Notes: generated by a model from the sequence alone, not told the origin. A DNA stretch of 64,000 nucleotides from Molossus alvarezi (GCA_037176705.1 CM073893.1:29611182-29675181); one strand, 5' to 3'. Counted from the stretch's first letter, positions 32,253 to 45,305 are shown. Numbers and translations are program-made.

Positions 32253-34620
32253 GGTACTAAAGCCATAACACAGAAAGAAACAAGGATTAAAAAAAATCTT
32301 GATGGCATTTAAGCTTCTGATTCCAGACATTTCTAAAGTTAGCCCCACGGTTCACCCTGCAGTTGGCATATATGAACAAATACATTCCTCGTTTGCCTCT
32401 TGGTTAGTTAAATTTACCTTTCTGGCCCTTGCAACCCAGACACCTATTAATAGAAGTGAAGATTAGGTTCCTGAACTGGATTTAAACACTATTGGCATTC
32501 TTGATTACATTTCACATACTTAATTGTTTATAGACACATTATTTTTGTTCTCTATTTTAAATAATATTGACATGAATGTAATTATATTAATAAATACACT
32601 ATTTTTAATTAGTCCAGAAGGTGACCTTATGATTCTGTCATTCATAATAATAACATTCTAATTGTCCTCCCTCTACCAACCTCTTTACTGCCCAATTTAT
32701 TCTTAACACTGTAAGTAGGGATAGTTCCAAAAAAACTTAAATCTAATCATGCATCTCTCAAATGGCTTTCTTTTAAGGAAAGAATTATAAGAAAAATAGA
32801 AGCAAGTCAACATATTATAGCATTTAATATCACATTAAAATCCTTAAAAATATGTAACTCAGCAGCACATTTGATTTTAATTTTATAAATTGAATAACAT
32901 CTCTTGTGTCATATGATTTTCCTTGTTGAATTGGTTTTCTTCTACTCCATCGCCCATGGAAATTCTGTCCATTCTTTCTACTCTAGCTCAAATGCATCTT
33001 TCTCTGTGAAGCTTTTTCCAAAACCAATGTTGAAATAAATCCCATTTCTTTTCATCTGTATATTTATTTGATTTTATTTATGTTATTGGATTCATGTCAA
33101 TATTACTAATCTTTTTATTCATGATTTACATTTCTCCATCTCTAAATAGATCATAATTTTTTTGAGAGCTAGAGTATTATCTGATACATTTTCACAAATA
33201 CCAAATATGTAAATATGAATGCTTGTTGGGTAGAATGAATACCCAATTATTTTACTGCTTTATGCAAAACTGCATTCAATTCAGATTTCTTTTTATAATA
33301 TGCATTATAACCCCAATAGTATTTCACTTTAGTTCTGTTTTAGAAGACATTTTATTTGTTACTCACTGTGCAAAGCAAAATAAGACCTATAAATTTTTTT
33401 GAAGTTCACAAGTTAATTTTTAGTTTTACTTAACTGCATAAAGTTTTGAAGTTCAAAAATATAATCCTTTTCAAATAAATTGTGAGATCCTACAACAATT
33501 TTCAACCTTCACCAAAAAAAAAAAAAAAAAAAAATTACAGTGGAGAAAAAGAAATGTGGATAGTCATTAGAGTAAACTAAATTGCTGTGAGTGAACAAAA
33601 GAAAGCATCTTATGTTAAAATGATAAAAGTTCAGGCTCACAGTTACACTGGGAAGTTTTAGAAGGACTGTAAAAGTGTGACTCTCTACATGAAAGAAGAC
33701 ATTCAGTTCTGCATTACCTATTTTAACTACCTATTAAGCCAGGAACTTCATGTTACGGCAAAAATAAATAGTGTATTATACACTGTTATCCAACAAAGCC
33801 ACAATGAATTCTAAGAGGGATTCCACAAAGTACTCCCAAAAACCCAGTCTAAGCCATAGGGTAGCCTTGAAATCGATGAGCTGGTGGTGATATGAAACAT
33901 TGAAGAGAAACAGACTCGTAAAGGACTCACCAATTGGGACCATCACAGAGATACATGTTTGTATTTGTTTGTACATGTGGTTATGTTGGTGACTGAATTT
34001 TACACAAAAAATTAAGGTTAAACAATTTAAGTGGATAAAATTGAGAGACCAGAGTATTGCTAGCTGACATTTTTCTAGGTTATTTTTTAAAGTTAATACA
34101 TATAAAATAGGACTATTATTTTATTTATGACAAATAACTTGGCCTTTTTTTTACAGGACATTGGTGACTACATTTTGCACATATAACTTAATTGAGAACA
34201 CAGATTAGAACTTTCTTAATGCATTTTTTTACTACTGAAACTTCAAAATTAAATACATTCACTTTTGTATTACATGGTAAACATTTAAATAATCAACCTC
34301 TATACTGTTTATTGATGTTATAGTAGGATGCTTAAAATTGTTTTCACACATAATACATCAATTTTTTTTTATTGCTTAATACTAAGAGGTCATATATTAT
34401 CAAGTATCATGAACACTTTCTGGACAATAATAAATAACATTCTAAATTGAATGCCATAGAATTAGCTGGCAATTTCCTATTTATGTTCTAAAGATTATTT
34501 TTATATGATTTCAAAATCTTGGGTGCAATGTATTTTAATATGCTGGTAATTTTTATAAAAGTGAAGTTAGATTATAGAGTGATTCATATTTATATATAAT
34601 CTACTCAAAGCAATCTATAA
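32253..34620. other. Unassigned AT-rich sequence
   Basis: No gene or repeat recognised. An A-run of about 21 at 33514-33534 may be the tail of an unrecognised retroposon. Confidence 0.55.
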
Positions 34621-34624
34621 ATAC

Positions 34625-36322
34625 AGTGTGATTCTTATTCAAATACCAGTGGCATATTTTATAGACCTACCACAAATATTCCAAAAGTTTACATTGAACC
34701 AGAAAAGACCATCAATAGTCTCAGCAATCTTGAGAAAGAACAAAGTTGAAGGTATCACAATACCTGATCTCAAACTATACCACAATGCCATTGTAATCAA
34801 AACAGACTGGTACTGGCATAAGAAAAGGTATATAGATCAAAGGAACAGAACAGAGAGCCCAGAAAAAACCCACACCTTTATGGTCAATTAGTGCTTGACA
34901 AAGGAGGGAAGAGCTTATAATGGAACAAATACAGTTTTTCTTCAATAAATGGTTTTGGGAAAATTGAATAGGTACATGCAAAACAATCAAATTAGACCAC
35001 CTACTTACACTATACCCAAGAAACAACTCAAAATAGATAAAAGACTGAATTGTAAGTTATGAAACCATAAAAATTCTAGAAGAAAACATAGGCAATATAA
35101 TCTTAAACATCTCTCAGGACAATATTTTGGCCAATATTTCTCCTTAGGCAAGGGAAACAAAGGGAAAAAATAAAGAAATTGGACTACGTCAAACTAAAAA
35201 GCTTTTGCACAGCAAAAAAAAAAAAAAATCAACAAAATGAAAAGGCAACCCACTGAATGAGATAACATATTCACCAATGATACATTCAACAAGGAGTTAT
35301 TTTCAAAATATATAATGAACTTGTATACAACTCAACACCAGGAAGACAAACAATCCAATTAAAAATTGGCAAAAGACCCGAATAGAAACTTCTCCAAAGA
35401 GGACATACAGATAGCTAATAGACTAATGAAAAAATGCTCTATATACCAACCATCAGAGAAAGGCAAATTAAAACCACGATGAGTTAATACCTCTACCTGA
35501 CAGAACACCTATTATCAATAAATCAACACAGAACAAGTGGTGGGGAGGATGTGGAGAAAAAGGAATTCTCATGCACTGTTGGTGGGAATGCAGACTGGTG
35601 CAGTCACTGTGGAAGGCAATGTGGGGCTTTCTCAAATAATTAAAAGTGGAACTGCCTATGACCCAGAGATCCCACTTCTGGGAGTAGAAATTAATAATTA
35701 TGGAATACTAATTTGAAAAAATATATGCACCCCTATGTTCACTGCAACATTATTTACAGTCACCAAGATTTGGAAGTAGCCCAAGTGCCCATCAGTAGAT
35801 GAGTGGATAAAACAGCTGTGGTACATTTACACAATGGAATACTATGCAGCTGTAAACACGAATGAACTCTAACCTTTTTCAACAGCATGAATGAACGTGG
35901 AGATTATTATGCTAAGTGAATTGAGCCAGTCAGAAAAAGACAAATTCCATATGATCTCACTTATATGTGGAATGTAATGAACAAAATAAACTAAAAATAA
36001 AATAGAAACAGAGGCATGGATACATGGAACAGACTGACAGTTGTCAGAGGGGTGGGGGTTTGAGAGCTGGATGAAAGAAGGTGAATTGATAATAAAAACG
36101 TTATATACATATGACACAGACAAGACAACGGTGTGGTGATAGCCAGAGGGAAAGTTGGGTGAGGGGTAGGTGGAGGTTGGCATAGGGGAGTAAATGGGGA
36201 CTGAAAGAGACTGCTTGGGGTGATGGACACATGATGTCCTGGACAGATGATATTTTACTATGTTGTACACTTGAAACCTGTATGGCTTTACAAACCAATG
36301 TCACCCATTAAATTTAATTTTT
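34625..36322 (+). mobile_element. 5'-truncated older L1: distal ORF2 plus 3' UTR
   Basis: Plus-strand L1 beginning in the late part of ORF2 (CCAAAAGTTTACATTGAACC, then the block read as [11 protein letters not shown]) and running through the ORF2 end (TGGAATACTATGCAGCTG at about 35835). It ends in a 3' UTR (TGTTGTACACTTGAAACCTG) at about 36320, where an A-rich tail has become a GA-rich microsatellite. One open piece, 34628-34891 (87 codons), remains. 5' truncation is usual for L1 insertions. Confidence 0.92.
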
Positions 36323-36327
36323 AAAAA

Positions 36328-36465
36328 AGAAGAGAAGAGAAGAGAAGAGAAGAGAAGAGAAGAGAAGAGAAGAGAAGAGAAGAGAAGAGAAGAGAAGAGA
36401 AGAGAAGAGAAGAAAAGAAAAGAAAAGAAGAGAAAAGAAAAGAAAAGAAGAGAAAAGAAAGACAA
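36328..36465. repeat. (AGAAG)n / (AGAAA)n polypurine microsatellite
   Basis: About 135 bp of pure purine on the plus strand directly at the L1 3' end. It starts as GAAGA repeats and grades into AGAAA repeats. Probably an expanded L1 poly(A) tail. Open frames with Phe/Ser/Leu repeats on the minus strand are artefacts. Confidence 0.93.
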
Positions 36466-36474
36466 GACAAGGCC

Positions 36475-37352
36475 CTGAAGCAGAGGAAAACGAGGAATAC
36501 GAATACGGGTGAGCAGTGGTATATCAATCATTATGTATAGTAGGCTTATGAAAACTGCATGACACATAGTAAGCATGAAATAAGTAAGTATAAACTATTG
36601 TTGCTGAAGGCTGGCACTTGTAAAATATAATTTCAATTTTTATTAATGTAATGTAAATTAAAAACAAATAACTCTGATCACCGTATACTGGCATCATTGT
36701 AGGGCCTGGAACATAAATAGACAGATCCTAGAGGAGGTTATTGCAATGAACCAGGACAAGCATGGAAGCAGTTGAGGTGGATATAATTCTACTGCTCAGC
36801 CTGAGGATTCTTCCTCAACAGACATCTTTCTTCTACCTGATGACTGGCATTCAGACAATACTCTAAGAAGTAGAGAGAGGAGTTGGTGGCAGCAAGTACA
36901 TAAAATTAGAAGGGGTATTTTTAGAATACGATGTCTACCATTAAGAAGGCTTTATTTATTTTTTCCTCAGAGTTCACAATTTAGGAAAAATATTAATAGG
37001 TATTTTTATGGATAGGAAAAACAAATGTGGATTAGGGGAATGATGAAAATATGTAATGTTATATCCATAGACAATTTTGAGAGGAAAGAAATTAACTTCA
37101 TTAATAGAGATTATAGCATAAAATGATACCGTCTAACTCTTATATAATATGCTAGTATTTTGATCAGATAATTTACAGAGAGATGTAGTAACAACATAAT
37201 TCAAAATGACTAGTCCTTTAATTCACTTCAAAATTTACAATTTATGAACCTACATATTCTGAACAATAAAGTAAGTCTACTAAATTTAAAATGGTTACTC
37301 TAAGTCTGTTCTCAGAACACAGTGGTATCAAATTAGAAATAAAAAATAAAAC
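36475..37352. other. Unassigned sequence
   Basis: A GC-richer patch at 36690-36910 without motifs, otherwise AT-rich; no gene seen. Confidence 0.55.
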
Positions 37353-37516
37353 ATTATCTAAATGCCCAGCTGGTGTAGCTCAGTGGACTAAGTTTCATCC
37401 TATGAACTGAGAGGTCCTGGGTTCAATTCCCAGTAGGGGGCATGTAGGAGGCAGCCGATTAATGTTTCTCTCTAAAAAATCAATTATAAAAACATATTTT
37501 AAAAAAATTATCTAAA
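37353..37516 (+). mobile_element. Ves SINE with shortened body
   Basis: Head CCCAGCTGGTGTAGCTCAGT, B-box-like GGGTTCAATTCCCAG, then directly GTAGGGGGCATGTAGGAGGC and the AATCAATTATAAAAA tail. The middle of the body is deleted. The TSD ATTATCTAAA lies at 37353-37362 and 37507-37516. Confidence 0.9.
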
Positions 37517-38149
37517 AAATTCTGAAATATTTGGATACTAAATAACACACTGCCTACTTTGAGGAGACCTATATATGGAGATCAGTACATTTGAAGCTAG
37601 TACCTTACACGGCTCAGTCATTCTTTATAAACTCTCCTCATCTCAGCTGAAAACTTCAAGGATAATTTGTTTCAGGGCTGCTCCTTAAAAAGAGCAGGCA
37701 TTGCTGGTTATTTCTGTTTTTCCTTAATTAACCAGACTTAGAGAAAGAAAACTCTCTTATTATATTGTTTTTCCCAAAAGGACACTTTCTAAGGACCTTC
37801 TGTGGTAACTTAGCTCCATTTATCCTGTTTTTCTTTTCTCTGCTTAATAGTCCCCATTTATATTGTTTTTTGCTTAACTTATTAGTAACCACAAAACAGT
37901 ATCTGCTTCTTTTGGCATTCAAACATTTAGAATCTGAATTTTCAACCTACAATTTCACATACCTTGGTGCTGCTATACAATGGAAGCATTCCCTGACACC
38001 CCTTGAAAGAAGAAAATTCTTCATCACTTCCAGAAGAGGGCCCCAGAAACTTTATAACAGTATGCTTCACCTCTCTGCACCTTGGCACCTTTCATATTTT
38101 TTCTATATCTACTTGTGGTAATCCACTTCTTTTATATATTTATTTATTT
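37517..38149. other. Unassigned sequence
   Basis: A 118-codon plus-strand frame (37765-38121) lacks motifs and is most likely fortuitous. No repeat recognised. Confidence 0.5.
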
Positions 38150-38150
38150 T

Positions 38151-38368
38151 TAATCCTCACCTGAGGATATTTTTCCATTTATTTTTGAACAGTTTTTTTT
38201 GGGGGGGACATTGATGTGAGAGGGACACATCGACTGGTTGCCACCCACATGACCCCAACCAGGGACAAACCACAACTGAGGTATGTGCCCTTGGCCGGAA
38301 CTGAACCTATGATTCATTGGTCCACGGTGGGCCAAAGCTCTAACCTCTGAGCCAAACTGGCCAGGGCC
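38151..38368 (-). mobile_element. Ves-type SINE
   Basis: Complemented 3' block TAATCCTCACCTGAGGATAT, a T/G run where the pyrimidine tract should be (purine tract largely lost), ACACATCGACTGGTTGCC, and a head ending GAGCCAAACTGGCCAGGGC. Target duplication not clear. Confidence 0.9.
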
Positions 38369-39221
38369 ACCTGCTATTTTAAATCTTCAATTTCAATTTA
38401 GTTTCTAGCATTTGAAGTTATCTTCAGCAATTCTTTTGGGTATAGGCTGTACTATGTTGATACACCCCCATATATAAGACCTCTCTCTCTCAGAAAGTTT
38501 AAACTTTTAAGATGTATATGTCCAAGGATTTTCTTATTGGGGCAGCAGGCAATGGAATGGTCTCTAATGTAAACCAACATTAAACAGATATGACTGGTTA
38601 AATAAATACTGAAAATGCAATCTCAATCTCAAAATGGTTTCCAGTAGTTACCTCTGAATGTGAGGCAGTACTAAAAAAGGAGTCTCATTAATGCGGCTCC
38701 TTTAAAAGTAAACATGGTGAAGATGCACACATGATGCCTCAATTATTGAGAAAATCATTCATTCAAAATACAGATGGTGCTGCATGGGATCTCATAAACA
38801 ATGCAAAGCTACACCCAAATGTAACAAAGAATGATGTTTCTGGTCACTCTTATCTTTGATGAATAAATGTGTAGAGTCTTATTATACTTTCCACTAAGCC
38901 TGCTTCTTCCAAGTTCACTGTACATTTTACAGTAGACAAGGGAGAAGGTTTGGAACAAATTGTATTGTCTTTCACTCCAATATAGAGACAAGAGAGGTAA
39001 ATATGAAACAGTTTACATCATCTTTCTCACCAATGTCTATTTCTCCTAGCCTTTTGCAACACGACTTTGTAGATTTTGTTAAAATTAAAGAGATACTTGT
39101 CCCACCTATTGAGCTCAGGCTTTTCTTTTCTTTTTACCAGTAAAATAATAAAGAGATGGAAGCAATGGTATGCCAGAATCATCTTTGTACCTCAAGAAGT
39201 ATTGCACACATGGCGATGAAA
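38369..39221. other. Unassigned sequence
   Basis: AT-rich DNA with no recognised gene or repeat. Confidence 0.55.
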
Positions 39222-39345
39222 GGAGATTTGACTTGGGGTGAACATACTATAATATACAGATGATGTATTATGGAATTGTGCACCTACAACCTATATAATT
39301 CTATTAACCAATGTCATCCCAATAAATTCAATACAAATAAGTATT
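39222..39345 (+). mobile_element. L1 3' terminal fragment
   Basis: A short plus-strand piece with words typical of an L1 3' end: ATATACAGATGATGTATTAT, ATTGTGCACCTACAACCTAT, and CCAATGTCATCCCAATAAAT. No ORF remains. Severe 5' truncation. Confidence 0.75.
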
Positions 39346-39546
39346 GCATGCTTTTCCCTTTTTTAAATAGGATTTCTTTGTTCTCTTCCATTTTTGCCAT
39401 CTCCATATAAATAAGATATTCCTAAGCTTGCTCACTGAGCCAGGAGAAGGATGAAAAATACCTGGAAAACAACCAAGTAAATCTGGATCAGCTAACCACT
39501 GCTTGCACATGACATAGAAATATTAATTTCTGTATGCCATGAAAGT

Positions 39547-39810
39547 TCTGTGATTGTTTTTATTTATTTTTATTTTTTAAAAACTATTTTTCTTTATTAA
39601 TTTTTAGAGAGAGAGGAAGGGAGAGGGAAAGAGAGATAGAAACATCGATGAGAGAGAACGATTGGCCACCTCCTGCATGCCCCCCGCTGGGTATCAGGCC
39701 CACAATCTGAGCATGTGTGCTGACCAGGAATCGAACCAGTGACCTCTTGGTGCATGGGTCGATGCTCAACCACTGAGCCACACTGGCAGGTCGATCTGTG
39801 ATTGCTTTTA
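39547..39810 (-). mobile_element. Ves SINE (AATTAATAAA-tail type) with TSD
   Basis: Complemented tail TTTCTTTATTAATTTTTAG, GA-rich tract, GCATGCCCCCCGCTGGGTAT body, and a head ending CCACTGAGCCACACTGGCAGG. The TSD TCTGTGATTGTTTTTA (39547-39562) and TCTGTGATTGCTTTTA (39795-39810) matches at 15 of 16 positions. Confidence 0.94.
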
Positions 39811-41367
39811 ATCAGCAATTTTGTGGCAATATTTATTTGAACTAATTGAGCTAACTGCTCAAAGCCAGTCCAAGAACATTACCCCTTTAATTTAGTTTTC
39901 TCACACAACACTCACGAAACGCATTTATGTGTATGCATCAGAGTTCACTGAAGGTTTTGGATGTACCTGCTTCCCAATATCAAAATCTTTAAAACTGAAA
40001 CAATTATTGAGTGCTTCAGCCATCTTGCCATAAGGAAGTTCTCATTATACATTTTCCCATAGTTCTACCTCCTGACAAGGCTCTGCCATTGAACAAGAGA
40101 TCAATCTACCTCTCTGTTCTCCAAGCCTCAGTGGCTCTGGCTCCTTTATTTCATCACATAGGTGAATTAGCCCCCACCCCACCCTTATTCCTCGGGTCGG
40201 GATTTACTTTGAGTGTAGAAAGGGTCTTTCATGGGATTTTTCTGAGCAGAATCAATCAGTGTCCCATAACTTCATATCTAAAAGAACTGGCAAAGCTTAA
40301 AAATACTAATTTATTTTCTTTCCCCCTTTCCAGGTTCTTGTAGATGAAAGTGAGCAAAAGCCATATTTATTTTTCCACTGATATAAAACCATGTATCAGT
40401 TTTGAAGGTAGAAACATCTATAATAATTTTTAACATGACTAGTAACTTTTCTTCAACTGCATTAATTTGTATAATACTGATGTTTATATGAACATTGTAC
40501 CTACATACACAACTGATCTATAGTTTCCAATTTATTATTGGAAACTTGTGAGTGGCAGGGTCCTGTGTCATTGAACTAAATACTGTCATTATATTATTTG
40601 AGAGATTATAAAAATTATACATGTCCAAATTATTGAAAACAAAAAGGCTTCTGCTAAAAATAATATTTTATTATAAATTCATATTAACTTAGAAATACCA
40701 AAATGAAATCTAAAGCTATATGCACATTAAAAGTGGAGTATATGCCTCTGTGGCTCAGAAAACAACTATGCTAATAGTATTAATGACTTGATTAGTATAT
40801 GCTGTGATATAAAAAAGGATATTAATACACTATGTTGTTCAAATTTTATTATGGCAAAAAATAATTTAGTAGCAACATGAAGACTAATTTGGAGGTAACA
40901 TAGAATGATTCATTAGATGTCTACTATATTCATCCAAAAATTAAGGATGGTTGTTGCAATAAAAGTTGAAAACTGTATTAGCTACATTTGAAAAAATTTA
41001 GAAAGCACATTTCATGGAACTTAAATATAGATTGGATATTAATTGTTAGGAAGACTAGAAGAAGATTGCACTATGTTTATACTTACATATGAACTAATGG
41101 ACAAATTGTGATAATTCCTGTGTTTCTAATATATTCAAAATATATTTAATGCTTCTTGATCCAATTGCAGCTGATAGAAATATCAGACACTACATTTGAA
41201 CTGCATTTATTTTAACAAAGTATTTCTAGTTATTTAATAAGAACCTGGATATATTATTTGCCTTTATCTTTCAGATATGCATCTATATGCAGTGATATTA
41301 AAACTATAGATTTCTTTGTGGAAGTTGGCAGCATGGTTAGCATAATAGGTCACTTATTCTCTTTTAC
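39811..41367. other. Unassigned sequence
   Basis: A plus-strand frame at 40011-40343 (110 codons) has no motif and is probably fortuitous. The rest is AT-rich. Confidence 0.55.
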
Positions 41368-41645
41368 TATTATTTTTTAATTTTAATTTTCAATTACAGC
41401 TTACATTCAATATTATTTTTTATTTGTTTCAGGTATACAGCATATTGGTTAAACAATCATTACTTTACAAAATGGTCTCCCCGATTTTTTAAATACCCAT
41501 CTGGCACCATACATAGTTGGTACAATATTGTTGACTATATTCCCTGTGCTACACTTTACATACCTGGGACTGTTTTGTGATTCTCAGTTTGTAGTTCTTG
41601 ACCCCTTTACCTTTTTCATGCAGCACCCAACTCACTTATTCTGAA
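41368..41645 (-). mobile_element. Old L1 3' UTR fragment
   Basis: The plus strand shows the complement of an old L1 3' UTR: AATTACAGCTTACATTCAAT, TTGTTTCAGGTATACAGCAT, ACCCATCTGGCACCATACAT, and TTGACTATATTCCCTGTGCT. Family resembles L1MA-type ends from memory; no coding part. Confidence 0.75.
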
Positions 41646-42912
41646 AAGGACAAATACTGTGGTCACTCCCATCAAGATGGGCAATATCATGCTTGACACC
41701 AAGTAAATCTTCTTGAAGATACTAAATCTCATGCCTTAGCATCACCAAATAAAAGATGGATAGAATCAATGGCCCGGTAACTCATAAATTTCATCTACCA
41801 AGTAGTGACTCATCAGTTACCAGTGAGAGTACCTTCTTAGAAAATTTTTTTTCATTAAACTAGAGGTGAGAGGGGGAAAAAATATTTCATCTATCATCAC
41901 TGAACTGTTAGAATTACACTTCAAGAGTTGTCAGTGGTCAAAGAACAAAATCTCACTGAGAATGAAACTAACGCTCAAAAAAGAAACCGTGAAAGAGACA
42001 GGAGAGAGCTATTTCTGATGCCATTCCTGTTTGTGGATTAGGTTGAATCTGCAACCTTGCACTCACATATGATTATGGGACCAATGAATTCCCTTTTCAC
42101 CCAAGTTAATAACAGTTGGGTTTCTGATTTCAAAGCCAACACTCATGTTGAATGTCATAAAAAATAAGTGATTTTTTAAAAAATTGATCATTTATATAAA
42201 GTATATAATATATTTCATTATTTTCCTAGACATATTATGAATTACCTAGTTAAACAAAGAGTATAATTTTGGCTTATACTATAATGGTTAACTAGTATAT
42301 TTTACTACAATACATGTATGCTTCATGAGGAATATACTCTGCTTATGAAATGAAATGTTTTCTAGTATTTCTTAAATATGTAACCTTTGTAAAATCAATA
42401 TAAGTTAATATCCCAAGTATTTAAAAATACTTTAAAGTCTTTCTATGGTATTATTACTCTATATTTCACAGCTCCATATATCTAGGAACACTTTGGAGTA
42501 GAATTTTTAGTGCTAATGACCATGTCTGATATTTATATATTTTGTAAAATTTGGTAAATATTATAATAATGTGTAGTATTTATTGCTACTCTATAGAGCA
42601 AATTCCCAGTCAATATGATCACTTCTCAATGTAAGATTGGCAAAAATAGGTATAGAATCAAGCTATTGAATAAAAAAATGAAGTATTTTACTCATGTGAT
42701 TAAAAAAAACTGTTGCAATTATAAAGTAATATACAGAAAAGGAACACTACATTAAGATTGCAGTCTAAACATAATTATTTTTTGAGTGGAGGTAAAGCTC
42801 TGGCTACATCAAAGAAATGGATTAAGGATCAAAAAGTGAAAGCCTGGAATATTTAAAGTAACATTTTTACAATTTGAAGACTACATTTTCCAAATAAGTA
42901 GGTGACCATCAA
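41646..42912. other. Unassigned AT-rich sequence
   Basis: No gene or repeat recognised. Confidence 0.55.
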
Positions 42913-43204
42913 AACTTGACATCTCGCCCTGGCCGGTTTGGCTCAGCGGTTGGAGCGTCGGCCTGCGGTACAGAGAGACCCGGGTTCGGTTCCTGCTAAG
43001 GGCATGTACCTCGGTTGCAGTTTGTCCCCGGCCCTGGTCAGTCGTGCGGGTGGCAGCCACTCAATGTGTCCCTTCACATCGATGTTTCTCTCTCTCTCTC
43101 TTCCTCTCTCTCCCTCCCGCTCTATCTGAACAAAAAATGGAAAAATGTCCTCGGGTGAGAATAAAACAAAACAAAACAAACAAACAAAAAACAACTTGAC
43201 ATCT
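42913..43204 (+). mobile_element. Ves-type SINE, full length, well preserved, with TSD
   Basis: Head from 42926 (GCCCTGGCCGGTTTGGCTCA), B-box-like GGGTTCGGTTCCTG, body GTTTGTCCCCGGCCCTGG, a (TC)n tract at 43086-43102, 3' block TGTCCTCGGGTGAGAATAAA, and a (CAAAA)n tail. The TSD AACTTGACATCT lies at 42913-42924 and 43193-43204. Confidence 0.96.
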
Positions 43205-43247
43205 GTATGATTTAACTGACACCCTGATAAATTCAATTTAAAAAATA

Positions 43248-43358
43248 AAATATTTTAGCCCTGGCTGGTTTGGCTCAGCGGTTGGAGGGTCAGCCTGTGG
43301 ACCAGAGAGTCCCAGGTTCAGTTTCTGCTAGGGGCATGTACCAAAATAAATATTTTAG
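43248..43358 (+). mobile_element. Head-only Ves SINE with TSD and almost no tail
   Basis: An 89-bp head (43259-43347) ends GCTAGGGGCATGTACCA. It is flanked by the TSD AAATATTTTAG at 43248-43258 and 43348-43358. The perfect duplication shows insertion as a short unit rather than later deletion of a long SINE. Confidence 0.92.
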
Positions 43359-43549
43359 TTTGGTGACTACAAATGCCAGTATTTTTCTTTCAGTGATATT
43401 TTCATTGCTGTCATAGAATGCACACACGGGAAATATCATGACTTGAGCATAAAATAAAATAAAAAATAGTGTGGGTTTTTATGTTTTTATTTTTATTATT
43501 TTATGTTATTTTTTAAAATACAAGTAATGCTATTTTATTTTTTAAATGT

Positions 43550-45305
43550 ATCTGTATTGTTGAAAGTATTATAGATGTTTTTCTCTTTTCTCCCCATTGA
43601 CATCTTCCACCTCCTTGCTGCAAACCCCCTCTTGGTGTCTATTTCATGGTTATTCATATATGTATATGTTATTTGGTTAATCTCTTCCCACCCACCCACC
43701 CCATTCCCTTTGAGATTCGTCATTTTGTTTTCTGCTTCCATGTCTCTGGATCTATTTTGTTCATCAATTTATTTTGTTCATTAGATTCCACAAATAAGTG
43801 AGATCATGTGACACTTGTCTTTCTCTGATTGGCTAATTTCACTTAATTTAATATTCTCCAGTTCCCTCCATGTCATCTCAAAGGGTAAGAAATCCTTCTT
43901 TATTATAGCTGCATAGTATTCCAATCTGTAAATGTACCACAGCTTTTTTATCCACTCTTCTATTGATGGACACTTGGATTGTTTCCAGATCTTGGCTATT
44001 ATAAATAGTGCCGCTATGAACATGGGGGTACATATATTCTTTCTGATTGTTGTTTCAGGCTTCTTAGAATATATTCCTAGGAGTGGGATCACTGGGGCAA
44101 ATGGCAGTTCCATTTTTAATATTTTGAGGAAACCCCATACTGTTTTCCATAGTGGCTGCACCAGTCTGCGTTCCCACCAGCAGTGTACGAGGGTTCCCTT
44201 TTCTTCACATCCCCTATAGCACATGTCCTTTGTTGAATTGTTGATGGCAGCCATTCTGGCAAGTGTGAGGTGATATCTCGTTGTTTTAATTTGCATCTCC
44301 CTGGTGATTAGTGACTTTGAGTATTTTTTTATTTGTTTCTTGGCCACCTATTTGTCCTCTTTAAGGAAGTTTCTATGTGGGTCCTTTGCCCACATTTTAA
44401 TTGAATTGTTTTTCTTCCTTTTGTTACGTTGTTTGAGTTCTTCATATATTTTGGAAATTAACCCCTTATCAGATGTATCATTGGAAAATATGTTCTCATT
44501 CAGTGGGATCCCTTTTCATTTTGTTGATGGTTTCTTCTGCTGTGCAGAAGCTTTTCATTTTGATGTAATCCCATGTGTTTATTTTTTTCTTTGTTTCTCT
44601 TGCCCTAAACAATGTATTTGTGAAATTTCGGCTCCAGGAGATGTCTGAGATTTTGTTGTCTATGTTTCTTTTTAGAATTTTTATGTTTTCATGATTTACA
44701 TTTAAGTCTTTTAATCATTTTGAGTTTATTCTTGTGTGTGATATAAGTCGGTGGTCATGTACGTGTCAAATTTTCCAAACAGCATTTATTGAGGAGACTG
44801 TCTTTATTCCATTGTATGCTCTTGCCTCCTTTGTCAAATATCAATTGAGCTTTATGTTTTACATCAATGTCTGGGTTCTTCATTCTGTTCCATTGATCTA
44901 TATGCCTGTTCTTGTGCCAGTACCAGGCTGTTTCAATTACAATGGCTTTGTAGTGTAACCTGATATCCGGTATTGTGATCCCTCCTACAAGTTCTTCGTT
45001 CTCAAGATTGCTGCTGTTATTCAGGGTCTTTTGGGATTTTATGTAAATTTTTGGAATATTTATTCTAGATTTGTAAAATATGTCATTGGTATTTTAATAA
45101 AGATTGCATTGAATCTGCATATTACTTTGGGTAATGGTGTTAATCCTACAAATCCATAAACACGGTATATATACCTTCCATTTGTTTATATCTTTCTCTA
45201 TTTCTGTTTTCAGAGCTCTGCAGTTTTCTGAGTACAAGTCTTTTACCTCCTTGGTTAAGTTTATTCCTAGCTATCTTAAATTTTTTTTGTTGTAATGCTA
45301 AATGG
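43550..45305 (-). mobile_element. 5'-truncated L1: distal ORF2 plus 3' UTR
   Basis: Minus-strand L1 with a 3' UTR complement at about 43550-43780 and the end of ORF2 up to about 45305. The largest open piece is 44347-43781 (188 codons). It covers the Cys-rich region ([17 protein letters not shown]) to the ORF2 C terminus (KDKCHMISLICGI). Upstream ORF2 is broken. It is truncated near 45305 and followed on the plus strand by an A/C-rich run. More diverged than copies A-C. Confidence 0.93.
43781..44347 (-). pseudogene. L1 ORF2 C-terminal fragment, 188 codons
   Basis: The longest uninterrupted L1 coding piece in the window. It starts within the region after the reverse transcriptase and includes [20 protein letters not shown], the Cys/His motif [17 protein letters not shown] (last Cys of the usual motif replaced by Arg), [17 protein letters not shown], and the natural C terminus SLICGI. 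It lacks endonuclease and reverse transcriptase, so it has no autonomous function. The start codon is simply the first Met after truncation of the frame. Confidence 0.88.

Noticed and set aside
37765..38121. 118-codon plus-strand frame as a possible gene
   Set aside because: No motif, no homologous-looking blocks, AT-biased composition, and no splice or promoter context.
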